DNA of 64,000 nt, taken from contig NW_004457639.1 in NCBI RefSeq assembly GCF_000203815.1, forward strand, positions 558,001 to 622,000, given 5' to 3'. The notes under the pieces were generated by a model. That model searched no databases, was not told where the DNA came from, and saw nothing but the letters and a program-made list of their open reading frames with translations. A program made the position numbers and the translations under genes. Of the stretch, positions 1 to 11,700 are shown in pieces. Source of the DNA: Cavenderia fasciculata. Lineage: Eukaryota > Evosea > Eumycetozoa > Acytosteliales > Cavenderiaceae. How positions within the stretch are numbered: the first letter of the stretch is position 1; each line of letters starts with the position of its first letter.

Positions 1-1
1 C

Positions 2-382
2 AAACCAGAGACATTGGCCGTTGCCATCCAACAACTGGTCACACAACCCACACTCAGTCCATTCCTCTTACGTACCATGTTGCAGTCACTCAATACCTAC
101 CCCAATCTACGCAACTTTATCGTTGAAATGATGAGAGAGTTGGTATCTAAACAAGTGTGGAATGACAAGGGTCTCTGGAACGGTTTCATCATTTGTGCAC
201 TCAAAGCCAAACCAGAGTCGCTGCCAGTCATATTCGATCTACCAAGTTCACAGTTCCAACTAGCCATTGAAAATGATGAACTACGTCGTACACTCCAAGA
301 ATTCATTCAATCAAAGGATCCACAATCAAGAAATGCATTCTCTAGAAATAATTTAAAATTATTAGATCAATTTAATAAATAA
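2..382 (+). CDS. Symplekin, C-terminal end (partial, runs off the left edge)
   Basis: This is the last part of symplekin, the scaffold of the nuclear pre-mRNA 3'-end cleavage and polyadenylation complex. The reading frame is open from base 2, so the true start lies outside the window. The roughly 125 residues seen match the conserved symplekin C-terminal helical domain in order: LRTMLQSLNTYP, then VSKQVW, then GFIICALKAKPES, then LPSSQFQ, then a charged helix ending near KLLDQFNK. The vertebrate protein has the same series (LxRTVIQSLxxYP, KQVW, GFIKCCQRTKPQS, LPPQQ). No intron is seen in this part. It reads towards the next gene, which starts about 200 bp downstream on the same strand. Confidence 0.85.
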   Translation, partial: KPETLAVAIQQLVTQPTLSPFLLRTMLQSLNTYPNLRNFIVEMMRELVSKQVWNDKGLWNGFIICALKAKPESLPVIFDLPSSQFQLAIENDELRRTLQEFIQSKDPQSRNAFSRNNLKLLDQFNK

Positions 383-588
383 TAAATCGAACAAATATAT
401 AATAATCAAATGCACATTTTTGAATCTTACTTTTTTCTTCAATGAAATCGAGATATTTCACAACAAATTAAAGGAACTCAAGCAAACTCAAAGGAAGAGG
501 GTGTTTGTTGTTTTTGTTTTTAATCTATCTATTATCTTTTTTATTTCTATCTATCTATTTATCTGTATATACATCTACTTAAAAACAA

Positions 589-2058
589 ATGAGTTATAGA
601 GTTCGAGTAAATAAAAAGGATCTTAGTAGAAGAAAAAAGATTGAATTACCAGTTGATACTCAATTAGAAAAATCAAGTAAATATATCATCATATGACATA
701 TGAAAGAGAAGGATAGATAGAAAAAGGAGTGATTATAGGTTGTATTTACTTACTTACTTTGTTTGTTTATTTATTTAGAATTTAAAGATTTAAAATATGT
801 ATTTGTAGTTGATTTATCAAGTTATTCACATAAGAAATGTAATGCATTGTTACATCAATTGTTATATGGTACGGTAAAGGATAGTAGTCAGGTAAAGATT
901 GTGGTGGTGATGAAAGCAAAGTTTAGTCCTGCATGTGTTTGTGGAGTTGGTGACAAGGATGATACTACTTTTCACAAGAATCGATTCATCACAGAGTCAG
1001 AACATAGAGTGGTGGTGGGACCAGACCAAAAACAAAGCTCAAAGATCTATTGCTCAGAAGTCATTAATTATTTGATTGGTCTATTCCCATTTGGTGAATC
1101 ACATAAACATGTATTTGCACATTCCGAAGATTATATCGATAGTAGTTGTACTCTTCTTTCTCTAATCACCCCAGAAAAGGAGACTCAACATTTCTTTGAT
1201 TATTTTGATGTTGGTATTGTTAGTCATCAAAATGATGATGATGACAATAATAATAATAATAATAACAATAATAATAATAATACAACAACATCACCAACAA
1301 TGACACCAAAGAAATCATCATCTTCTATTCTAGGTAGTAGATCTATTGCAACCAAATCAACAACACCAATCAAGAAGCCATTATCATCTAGAAAACAACA
1401 ACATGGAGATGAATACATTATAAATGAAGATTTGGAAAAAGATGTTGCAGAAAAGACCGAGAAATGGTTATTGACAAGATTGAATAGTCAGTCAGATTCA
1501 ATCAATCTACCAAAATCTCGTGGCAAGTTGGAGAATGCAATTAAAAAGTTTTGTAAAATTAGCCAAAAGGCAAACATTCAACCTGTACTCTTGTTCTTGT
1601 CAGAGTGCGGTGATATTAGTCTGTGCAAGGTGTGTCAGACTTGTAAACCAGTCAATCCAGATAGCACCAGTTACTATTACACTAGAAACAAGGCCGATGC
1701 CAAGATGATGGACCACTGCAAGTCTATGATGGCAATGATCAACACCATCTACAGTACCAACCACCACGGACCCGTTGCTCTCACATCTCTTACCCACTCT
1801 ACATTTGTCGAATCATTCCAATTGAATCCAGCGTCGGTCGTCGATCATTTGGTCAAATCTGATTTTATCAAAGTCGATGATCAAGGTCTGATCGTCGCCT
1901 ACAAAAACCAAAAGATCAAATTAGATAAATTGTCTATCTCTGATGATCCATCTCAAAGCGGTGTATCAAATTCTGACAATCCCGAAATAGAAGATGATCT
2001 TTTAGATGATGAAATTGATCTTCAACCTGAAAAGGTTGATTATAGTTTCTTTGACTAA
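589..2058 (+). CDS. Unrecognised protein, Asn-rich linker, possible vWA-like N-terminal fold
   Basis: Two exons, 589-676 and 779-2058, are joined by a 102 bp intron with GTAAAT and TTTAG ends. They give about 455 aa. The first exon encodes a basic start (MSYRVRVNKKDLSRRKK). Exon 2 opens with a beta-strand-like segment (YVFVVDLSSYS), then a second strand (VKIVVVMKA), which together resemble the core of a von Willebrand A or related Rossmann-like fold; this is inference from hydrophobic pattern only. An Asp/Asn/Thr-rich tract near residues 180-200 separates it from a C-terminal half with two CxxC-like cysteine pairs (CKVCQTCK) and an acidic tail ending in SFFD. I do not recognise the family. 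The start was chosen because the ATG at 589 has an A-rich leader and the splice keeps the frame. Confidence 0.7.
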
Positions 2059-2369
2059 AACAATACATTTAAATGTTTTTATATAAACTACTCAACACAA
2101 AAAACAAAAAAAATAAATAAATAAACCTTTTTAATTTGATGGTTTATTATTTCTCTCTTTTTTTTTTTAATCTTTTAAAATTCATCTAAGATCATATATA
2201 TATATATATATATAAAATTAAAGATATATATATATTTATCTATATCTCTACAATTTAATTTTTTTTTTTACTTTACTGTATAAATATGTAAACTTTGCTC
2301 CGACGAAATGAAATCATCATCAACTCTAACCAAGAAGACAAGACATAAAGAAAAAGAATAATAATAATA
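2059..2369. other. Intergenic spacer
   Basis: This stretch holds A/T homopolymers and a TA dinucleotide run around 2196-2235. I see no gene or clear regulatory motif in it. Confidence 0.6.
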
Positions 2370-2938
2370 ATGAATAAAATTAAAGAAGAATTTATTAATT
2401 TATTTACAAATGAAAAAAGTATAGTATAAATAGTTTGGATTATTATTATTTTTATTATTTATATTTCTAACTATTGATTTAATTCTAAATTATAGAAAAA
2501 TCTTTTAAAAAAGAATTGGAGGAAAAGTTGGAAAAGATGAAAGTACTAATTCCATTTAGTGAATTGGAGGATAATATTGATCAATTTTACAAGTATGGTA
2601 CAGAAGAATCAGCACTGCTAATCATTGAATGGAATCTTGGTGGACTTTTAGTGAGAGAGAAAGAGACAGAATTTTCAATTCCTCAATTAAAGACGTGGGC
2701 ATGCACTCCAATCCTACAATTTTGTGGTATTGATCTATATGGTAATAGATTCTCATTTATGTTTGACTATTGGAATGCAATGAACTCATGTATCAATTGT
2801 ATAACTACCAGTGGCAACCATGACTTTATGAAACATATTGATGGTGTTCCTGATGTATGTAGAGTATTGGTCATCTTCAAAACAAACTCTATTCCCAATG
2901 TTGATGAACATTTTAGTCATTTTTTTAATGGAAGATAA
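2370..2938 (+). CDS. Small uncharacterised protein, family member 1 (paired with a pseudo-GTPase gene)
   Basis: Exons 2370-2418 and 2496-2938 join in phase 1 to give 163 aa. I do not recognise the family, but it has a clear paralog at 4752-5342: both begin M(N/D)KIKEEFI-like, have the intron after the same GAAAAAA, and share IPF-ELE-NID-F, an EW residue pair, FDxW, MKHI-GV-DVCR and a strand ending in a Lys/Thr motif. The N-terminus is a charged amphipathic helix; the rest looks like a compact alpha/beta domain with no signal peptide or membrane segment. It lies about 220 bp upstream of a Rab-like pseudo-GTPase gene on the same strand, and that arrangement is repeated by the second copy. Function unknown. 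Confidence 0.75.
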
Positions 2939-2969
2939 ATTACAATTAATTAAAACTAACAAAAAAAAT

Positions 2970-3017
2970 AAACCCAGTTTCTCTTGGGTTTTAATTAATT
3001 AAAAAAACTCCCAAGAG
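2970..3017 (+). repeat. Overlapping short inverted repeats in the 3' flank
   Basis: AAACCCA (2970-2976) can pair with TGGGTTT (2985-2991), and CTCTTGGG (2981-2988) can pair with CCCAAGAG (3010-3017). The two stems share bases and are mutually exclusive. They lie just after the stop of the small gene, so a role in transcript end formation is possible but not shown. Confidence 0.4.
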
Positions 3018-3159
3018 ATGTTCATTTTCTTTATTTGTATTTTATATTTGTATTTTATATTTGTATTTATTATTTATTATTTATTATTTATTATTTGTTA
3101 TCATTGAGAAATGACATTATCTTGAAACAAAGCGATCTATCTTGGGACAAACATTCAGA

Positions 3160-4474
3160 ATGACCGTCACAGGCAACCAAGGTGTTGGGAGGCATAGTTT
3201 TGTTGAATCTTTGTTGGGTGCTGCCTTACCGATTGATCATCAAGAACATACACCAATCATCATTCCTGTTATTAATCAACTCAATAACTATATCAAATGG
3301 AACGATATACCAAGTTGTGAAGTTAATGATATCAAGTTTAATATTGTATGTATAAATCAATAGAATCATCAGAATTATAAATAGATTACTAATCTAGATA
3401 TTTTTTGTTGTCGTTGTGTAGAGTTTAATGGTATCAAAAAATAATAGATTTAGAATGTGTAATCAAGTTACACTTTATAGATGTGCTAGAATTGTATTTA
3501 TATTGTTTGATGTAACTGACCTACAATCATTTGAAAATCTAAAAGGTTGGCACTGTGAGACTCAAAGATACTGTTGGGAGATGGTAGAAGTGGTAATCGT
3601 TGGTACAAAAAGAGATTTGGTCGATCAAAGAATGGTCACAAGAGAACAAGCAAATGATTTTGCACTTGGTCTTGGTTGTTCCTACTTTGAAGTTGGTCAA
3701 GACGATGAATCTTGTATCGATAGAGTATATAGTATAATAGCAAGACATTTATATGAAAATATGTACAAAGATTTTGAAGATAATCGTCTAGATTTATTAC
3801 CTTTACATTTGGATTCTATTTCTTCTTCTTCTTCTTTATCCACACGAGCAAACACATCAACAACAACAACAACAACAACAATCAAAGATCAACTATTTTA
3901 TTCCGTTTTTAGATCAAAATATATTCGAAACAATATATTTAAACAGATTCCAATAATACATTCAGATTTAAATGTACAACTTGCTAGAGGAATAGGAATG
4001 CCAAACATTGAATTTTGGTGTACCAATCGATATTTCAATGTTTTGAAATACTATAAAGAAAAGAGATTGCCAATAGAGATTAACAAGTTTGCCAAGGTAT
4101 CACCTTTTCTTAGGATGTCAGGCAATTTGGAGTTGCTACAATATATTGTTGAAAAGATAGGTGATCTGAATCACCCCGAAAAAAATCAGGTGATAAATGA
4201 AGTAATGGTTGGAGGTGATTTGTCAATGGTTCAATACCTTTTCAGCCAGGGATATTATTGGACATTGGAAGGATTATTGATGGCCATTGCATTCAACCAT
4301 ATAGATATTGTAGAATTCATCTTTGAAAAGTCTGGAGAGGTCACACAGGATATTCAAAAAGATTTGATCACCAGACCACCCTTTCTCAATCAAAATCGTT
4401 TAAAACGATGTATTCAAATGGCCAAATCTTACAATCGAGAGGAAATTGTAATGTTTGTCCGCTATTGTACCTAG
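3160..4474 (+). CDS. Rab-like pseudo-GTPase fused to ankyrin-like repeats, copy 1 (eroding at both ends)
   Basis: Exons 3160-3345 and 3422-4474 join in phase 0 to give 412 aa. Residues 1-62 hold a P-loop-like GNQGVGRHS in which the Walker Lys is Arg and the next residue is His. Exon 2 begins where the G3 DxxG motif should be and lacks it. Then come the Rab-like strand FILFDVTDLQSFENL, the G4 motif GTKRDL and the helix REQANDFA. A Ser/Thr-rich linker leads to divergent ankyrin-like repeats (GGDLSMVQYLFSQG, NHIDIVEFI). The start is set at 3160 because the paralogous upstream ATG at 3111 is out of frame here. The paralogs' C-terminal end (KLFDKLSN-F) is still readable after the stop, at about 4503-4545, in another frame. 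Nucleotide hydrolysis is unlikely. Confidence 0.75.
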
Positions 4475-4751
4475 GAAATCAATACCTCTAAAAAAGAAAA
4501 AATATAAATTGTTTGATAAATTATCAAATTTATTTTCTGGTTGATATAGAAACCCTCAAAAGGTTGTTGACAAAGGGGTTCTCTTTATATTTTTTATTCA
4601 ATCGATCACTCTATCTATCTATCTATCTATATTTTAAATTTTAAATTTATTTATATAAAGAAATCTAAAAAAATATAAAAAAAGAGGTATAAATAATTAT
4701 AAATACTCCTCAAAAAAAATACAGTATTCTCTCAACAAACAAACAAACAAC

Positions 4752-5342
4752 ATGGATAAAATTAAAGAATTTATTAGTTTATTTTCTCTTGAAAAAAGTA
4801 TAGTACATCCCACACAACTTGTATAACAATTAAAAAAAAAAAGAAACTCTTAAAACTAATTTAATTTCCTATATTAATTTTTAGGGAAATTTAAAAAACA
4901 AATCATAGAAGAGTTTAAAGAAAAGGATATTAACATTCCTTTTAAAGAATTGGAGGAAAACATTGATCACTTTTTCGAGTATGCTTCAGAGGATTCAGTG
5001 TTAATGGTGATAGAGTGGAATCAAGTTGGACTACATTTAAGGGTATTGACCAAATCAGCCAGTCAATTAAAGTCAATGGCAAACAAATTCATCCTTGCTA
5101 ATAGAGGATTTGATTATTCAGGGACCAAACACTCATTTTTATTTGACAAGTGGGCTACAATGAGAATGGAATGCATCAATCGTTTGTCAGCCAACACCAA
5201 TTATGAATGGATGAAACATATCCAAGGTGTACAAGATGTATGTAGAATATTTGTGATTACCAAATCCAAATTTAGATCCACTGTCACTCCCGAAGTCGCA
5301 CAACTTTATCTTACCGTTTTTAATGCAAGTTATAAACAATAA
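4752..5342 (+). CDS. Small uncharacterised protein, family member 2 (paired with a pseudo-GTPase gene)
   Basis: Exons 4752-4797 and 4885-5342 join in phase 1 to give 167 aa. It is a paralog of the gene at 2370-2938, with the same exon layout and the same conserved points: MDKIKEFI start, INIPFKELEENIDHFF, VIEWN, FDKW, WMKHIQGVQDVCRIFVI. The two copies differ enough to be an old duplication. No signal peptide or membrane segment is seen. It stands about 160 bp upstream of pseudo-GTPase copy 2, repeating the order seen at 2370-4474, so the duplication unit probably contained both genes. The three later intact pseudo-GTPase copies (20.5-25.2 kb) have no such partner. Function unknown. Confidence 0.75.
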
Positions 5343-5503
5343 AAAATAAAATAAAGAATAGATTAGTTTTGCAAAGATATCTTTTTTTTGAATCTTTTTT
5401 TTTTTATAGTTGTTTTTTAATATCAACTTCTATCATCACATCAACATACTTACTACTTAGTAGTAGTAGTAGTAGTACATGTAACATTATACTATATTGT
5501 AAA

Positions 5504-6929
5504 ATGACACGTCCTACAAAACCATCAATTGTATTAGGAAATTTCAGAATAACAATCACAGGAGATCGTCATGTTGGGAAACATACTTTTATTCAATCTT
5601 TGTTTGGTGTGACATCAGTTAGCAGAGTGCTTCTAGATGAACCACCAATCCTCCTTCCTATTATCAATCAACTTGATAACCATATCAAATGGAACAATAC
5701 TATAAATAATGTTGATGTCAAGTTTAAACTTGTATGTTTGTCAATCAATTATAAATAGAGTAATCTATTTATGTAAATATAAATACTAACTTGTTTGTTG
5801 TTATTGTTTCTAGAATGTAGTAGTTTTAAAAGAAGAGAGATTCAAATTACATAGTCAAGTTTCAATTTATAGACAAGCAAGAATAGTATTTATCTTGTTT
5901 GATGTAACTGATCAACAATCTTTTGAAAATCTAAAAGGTTGGCATGGTGAGACACAAAGATATTGTTGGGAGATGGTTGAAGTGGTGTTTATTGGTACAA
6001 AAAGAGATTTGGTTAATCAAAGAAAGGTAACAAGAGAACAGGCAAATGATTTTGCACTTGGTCTTGGTTGTTCCTACTTTGAAGTTGGTCAAGACGATGA
6101 TACTTGTATCGATAGAATGTATAGTATAATAGGAAGACATTTATATGAAAATATATACAAAGATTTTGAAGATAGTTATATAGATATATTACATTTAGAT
6201 TTGGATTCTATTTCCAACTCTAATCAAATAACAACCAACACACATACAACAACACAAACAACAAACACACAGACAACAACATCAACAATTAAAGACCAAT
6301 TATTTTATTTTGTATTTAGATCAAAATATATTCGAAACATAATATTTAAACAAATTACAACTATACATTTAGATTTAAATGTACAAGTTGCTCGAGGAAT
6401 AGGAATTCGAAACATTTCATTTTGGTGTACCAATCGATATTTCAATGTTTTGAAATACTATAAAACAAAGTCACTACCAATACAAATAACCAATATTGCT
6501 AAACTATCATCGTTTCTTAGAATGCCAGGCAACTTGGAGTTGCTACAATATATTGTTGAAAAGATTGATCGTTTGTATCAAAATGAAAAATGTCAAATAG
6601 TGGATGAAGTCATTATTGGAGGTGATTTATCAAAGGTTCAATACCTTTATAGTAAGGGATTTTATTGGACATTTGAAGGATTATTGATGGCCATCGCATT
6701 GGATCACATCGAAATTGTCAAATTCATAGTTGAAATGTCTGGAAAGATCATAGAGGGAAATCGAAAAGATTTGTCAAACAGACCACCCTTTCTCAACCAA
6801 GATAATCTAAAAAGATGTATTAAAATGGCCAAATCATACAATAGAAAGGAAATTGGGAATATAGTGTCTTTAAAGAAACAATATTCTACATTGATTGGTA
6901 AACTAGCAAATTTATTTTCAACTTCATAA
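5504..6929 (+). CDS. Rab-like pseudo-GTPase fused to ankyrin-like repeats, copy 2
   Basis: Exons 5504-5731 and 5814-6929 join in phase 0 to give 447 aa. The start ATG follows a short leader that resembles those of other copies. The P-loop equivalent is GDRHVGKHT near residue 20: Lys is kept, but the Mg-binding Ser/Thr is His and the third position is also His. No DxxG (G3) is present at the start of exon 2. ILFDVTDQQSFENL, GTKRDLVNQR and a Rab-like helix follow. A Thr/Asn-rich linker near residue 220 leads to ankyrin-like repeats (GNLELLQYIVEK, GGDLSKVQYLYSKG, DHIEIVKFIVE) and a conserved C-terminal tail (KLANLFSTS). It is intact, and most similar to copy 1 in the GTPase half. Confidence 0.8.
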
Positions 6930-7010
6930 ATATAATAATAATTAAATTGCAATTTAAATAATAATGGTAGATTAAAAAATGTCATTTGTAAAACTTCAAA
7001 AAACTACCAA

Positions 7011-8597
7011 CTATGGTTTTGACGCTTTTGGGTGATGTGATCTAACATGTCTACACATTGACCTACCACACTTGTTATGTTTGGCTAAACTTGAACCAGT
7101 TTTTGGCTCTAACCAACCCAGAGCACCCACATTGATTAAATTTACAACTTTGTTCCTCTTGTTCCTCTTGTTCTTCTTGTTCCTCTTGTTCTTCTTTTTC
7201 CTCTTGCTCTTCTTCTTCTTGTTCTTGCTTTTGTATTCCTATTAAAGCAGATATAGCCAACTTGGACCCTGAAGAAGTACTTGAAGTCGGCGAGGCATTG
7301 GTGAAATTTTGTTGGTGGACATTCTCTCGGTCTGCCTCAGCCTCCAAAGAAACGGTGTCTCTGTGGGTCGCTGCTACAGTTCTCTCAACATCGATATCTA
7401 ATCTCTCCAGTTCTTCCCTTTCCCGGAGTTTTTTTGCCATTTCCTTTTCCTCATATACCTTGCTAATTTGTTGATCAATTGATTGAGATCCTTTCAAGAC
7501 CGAATGTGACGGTGGATAGAAAAGGGTGGCCAGAGAGACTATCCCCGGCCTTGTTGGTGCTGGAGTCTTTGGTTGATAATTTTTTTAGGCTTTGTGGTTT
7601 GGGATATGGATGCGTTTTGATTTCTGTTGAGGGTCTTTTGTACTTATAAACAGTTGCCTCCATTTTTTCACTTTGTTTTGCTTTGTTGCAAAATTCTAAC
7701 AATTCTTCATATGGTGGTGAATCTATAATGTTGAGATAATAAAAAAAAATTAATACTAGTAATCGATAATTGTTGTTCTGTTAAATGAACAAAAGGTGGA
7801 GGGGTTTGAGTGAATATAGCATGATGCTAGTGATATGGTGATTGGTTGATACAATAATGGAGATGGATTGACCAACAACAATGAGGAAAGTGAAGGCCTG
7901 TAATGTCAGAACAAACAAATGACTAGATTTGAATGATAGTGATTGGTCGATGCAGCAATTAGGTATGTTTGACAAAAGTAGTGGAGAGAGATGGATGATA
8001 AAATAAAAGGATGTAGAGGGATAAAGAGAGGTGTGGCTTGGTGAATATGGACAATGGTATTTGATTTGGAGGAGAGCGAGTATTGAATACTGACTGAAAT
8101 ATATCTAAATAGTTTCTCCTACCGCAGGTAAGACACCCTCAACTATATCACTCCTTTTTTTAGCAACAACATCATCCATTCAATTCATCACCCATCCCAT
8201 TTCCTTAAACATACCTTTCTCACTATCATTGACCTCTTGTGTTCATTCATAATGTAAATATTAAATGATGTCTAATTTACTTACTATTAGTATGAGGGTT
8301 GAGAGAACCGAGTTGTTTGAAAAGCACATCAAGGAGAGCCTTTCTTTGCTCAGATTTGAGATCTGCTTCGGTACCATTGGGCACAAAGAACAAACCATCA
8401 AATAAGAATCTTGAATCATGCAACAACCAAAGATCTCGACCTGTAACCGGAGGGTCGTCTTGGAGGGAAAGGCCATTTGGACGACGTGCGACTTTGAGAG
8501 TGTCAGTCACCCAATCATTGGCCAACTGGGAAGTCCATTCCTTGACTGGAATGTTGGACCATGTTGTTGTTGATGGGGGAGGCTGGTCTGTCATCAT
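7011..8597 (-). pseudogene. Broken gene with SAM-like N-terminus and Glu/Gln-rich region
   Basis: Exon 1 (8597-8285) starts MMTDQPPPS and has the pattern of a sterile alpha motif domain (EWTSQLANDWV, VTGRDLWLLHD, then a helix ending LLDVLFKQLG). A GTAAGT donor joins in phase 1 to an acceptor at 7723, across an unusually long 562 bp intron, giving SPPYEELLEFCNKAKQ. The frame then fails at a run of seven A (minus strand, 7580-7586). The protein-like text carries on in another frame (PPSHSVLKGSQSID, a coiled coil with KKLREREELERL, and EEQ repeats). Near 7085 a second frame change would be needed to reach a Cys/His-rich tail (HNKCGRSMCRH) ending at 7011. I read it as a decayed gene, though homopolymer sequencing error at the first site is possible. 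Family not recognised. Confidence 0.5.
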
Positions 8598-8790
8598 ACA
8601 AATTAAAATACAAATTAGAAAATGGTAATGCAAAGTAACTCTTAACCGATAGATAAATATGAAATATGTGAAATAATAAATGAACAAATAAAATGTTTCA
8701 GAAAGAGTACACGGTTGACTGCTGCGGAATTGATGGGTACGTGCTTTTATCTATATAATATAATAATATTATGAAATAAAATGTGTGGTT

Positions 8791-11700
8791 TTATTTTAAT
8801 CTTATGAACAAGAGGATAACAATTGATGATGATATAATTGATAGTAATAAAATTGGTGGTATAAAGGATGAAGGTGCTGATGATACAATACAGGCATCAG
8901 TTGATGGTGCATTCTTTGAGGTGGCTGAAAATATTGGATCGATTTCAACATAATCTCCAAACGATGGAACTTGGATGGCAATGTATTGGATACCGTTGGT
9001 TGATGGTGTTGATGAATCAACTGATGTGATTGCTAGGATTGATGAGACCATTTCATAGTTTTCATCGATTTCTACACGGTTGCTGAATGATGCCATCATT
9101 GTACCGACTGGTGTGTCAATGCTGTATGATTTGATGGTGGTGCTTGATGATGATGTATCGTATTGGTATTTGGTGGTTTCATTTTCACAGTTGTATTCAA
9201 TATCTGATGGTGATTTGAATTGATAGATGATACGAAGTGAAGAGTTGGTTGATTCAAATGTAAAACTATCGATAGTCATAAAATGTTTGATAGAGTTGGA
9301 TGGGATGACAAGATCATCACCTATAAATGATTGGATGGATGATGTTGCATGTTTGGTGACATAGAGTTGAATGTTGTGAGTGGTTGCTGATGAGTTGTAA
9401 ACAGTTGTATTACCAAATTCATTGTAGACATCCCATTTGGTGAGTGGAATAGTTTTAACGATACTATTGTCTTGACGAACTTCTTGAATGTGTGAAAGTA
9501 GGAATTCCATTGAATTGTTAAACATTGTGAATTTACCTCCTGACACTGATCCAGAGTCACCCGAGACCAATGATTGAGTATATGTGATTGAACAATCAGC
9601 TCCTGTGTATCCGCTGTCGCATTGACATTGACCAGATGTGACACAAGTTCCATGTGATGAACAAGAGTTCAAACATTGTAACAATGTATATTTGAATAAT
9701 CCAACTTTAGTGGTTGATAAATCGTCAGATTCGACGTTAACATCCAAAGTTGAAGTTGCATTGTCTCCGGCATTACTACCGAATAAACAAGTAATATGTT
9801 GTGCATCGACAACAACAACATTATTGCATTCACTACCTCCGATTTTCACCTCGGATGGTGAATAGAATTCATTACCAACAATAGTAACTACACTTGATAC
9901 GAGGTAGAATGAAGATGTAATCGTTGTGATAACTGGTGAATTACTGTAGTAAATGGCTGTTGAATAGGCATAGACAGAGTCAATTGATAATTCAATATAT
10001 GTTTCCGATTGACTGGCATCACCAACAGTACAGTTCAACTTGGTTCCGTCGCTTCCATTGGCCACTGGTGATGTACATGGTGTTCCTCCAATATCGATTG
10101 CGATGGTGGTTAGAGTTGAATCCAATCTTGTAGTCCAAAGGTATTTACCAACTAGTTCAACAACACCTCCATATGGTGAGGTGGATGAGATAGAGTTGAC
10201 AGTTGCTTTAATGTTGAGTGGTAGAGTATTACTATCTTGACCGTCGACGGTTATTTTAATATCTCCATTCTTTGATGGACCTGTCAATTTAGCAGACAGA
10301 GATGTTGCGCTGGTCAATGTTGTTGCAATGATTTGATTGTTGATTGTAATCTTTGCCAAGTCAAGGCCAAGATTGGTACCAGTGATGATTAGATTGTCAC
10401 TATTACCTTGTTGGGCAATATTGGTGATTAAAGGTGCAATGTATGAGAGTGTGACTGATGATGGCGATTGTGCTCCATCGATATAGACAATGACATTATG
10501 ATTGACACCAGAACCTTGAGGTGAGGTACAAATAATTGATACTCCATTGGCTATGGCATTGGTACATTGTTGATTAAGATCAGCAATGACAACTGTGACA
10601 TTGGTTGGTGATCCATCCATTCTAGTTGGATATAGATAGGTTCCAACAATAGTCAATTGGTCACCTGTTGTTTTGATCGGCTTTGCAATTGAAGTGATGA
10701 GAGGTTTCAATACAAGGGGTACTGGATTTGAAATACGACCGTCGGCGAGTTTGACAGTGATGAGTGCATTTCTCATTAATGAAGTGGTAGTCATTACTAG
10801 ATGTGTTCTATTGATATACGAGTATGATGTTGTGACTAATCCACCTCCAAGATAAATCGTTACACTTGCTTGTGAGGCACCGAAATTCTTTCCAACGATC
10901 GAGACTGCAGAATTATCATTGGCGACGACAACTGAATTGATGACTGGTGATCCATAGGCAAAGTTGATAGTGTCTGATAATTGACCGACTTGAACTGTGA
11001 CTTGAATATTAATTCCATTTCCTGGAGGAGCTTGACACGTAATATATCCCATATCTTGATCATCGGCAATCTTTACAACATTGGTACATGGAGTATTGCC
11101 TGGGAACATGACTGTGATGGGAATGGTCGATCCAAAAGCATCAACATTATTGAGGTAGAGACCACCAATCTTGATTTCACCACCTTCAGCATCGGCTGAA
11201 GTAATCGATTTGAGAATTGGTCCAATTGGTCTGGAGAATGGAGTTGATATCTGACCAGATACATTTACCCTAATATTATCATTGAGGACAAATTTAGGGA
11301 GGTTTGCAGTGATTAAAGAATCACTGACAACTACTTGATCACATTGAACATTTGGTTGATTGACAAATAATATTTGGACATTTGTATTGACCGTTCCAAA
11401 TGAAGTACCTGTGATGGTAAGCGATTGGGTGTAGTGATTAGACAAGGACTGTTGGACGATTGAAGTAGTAGTTGGAGCTGGATACGAGAATATCAAGGTA
11501 GCATTTTGACCATCGATTGATAACACCAAAGTATGAATTGCACCAGTACCGGCTGGTAATGGGAATGTTAACGAGGTACCTTGCATTGAAATTTGTGATG
11601 TGATTGGAGCACCACCATCAATTTGGATAAAACTATTGGTAGGGGTTTGATTAGCTCTCATAGGTGTAAGATATTTACCCATCAATGTAGTAGTTGATCC

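Noticed and set aside
763-790. Start of the second gene at the non-ATG codon at 763
   Set aside because: That stretch is intron sequence; an ATG exon at 589-676 splices to 779 in phase.
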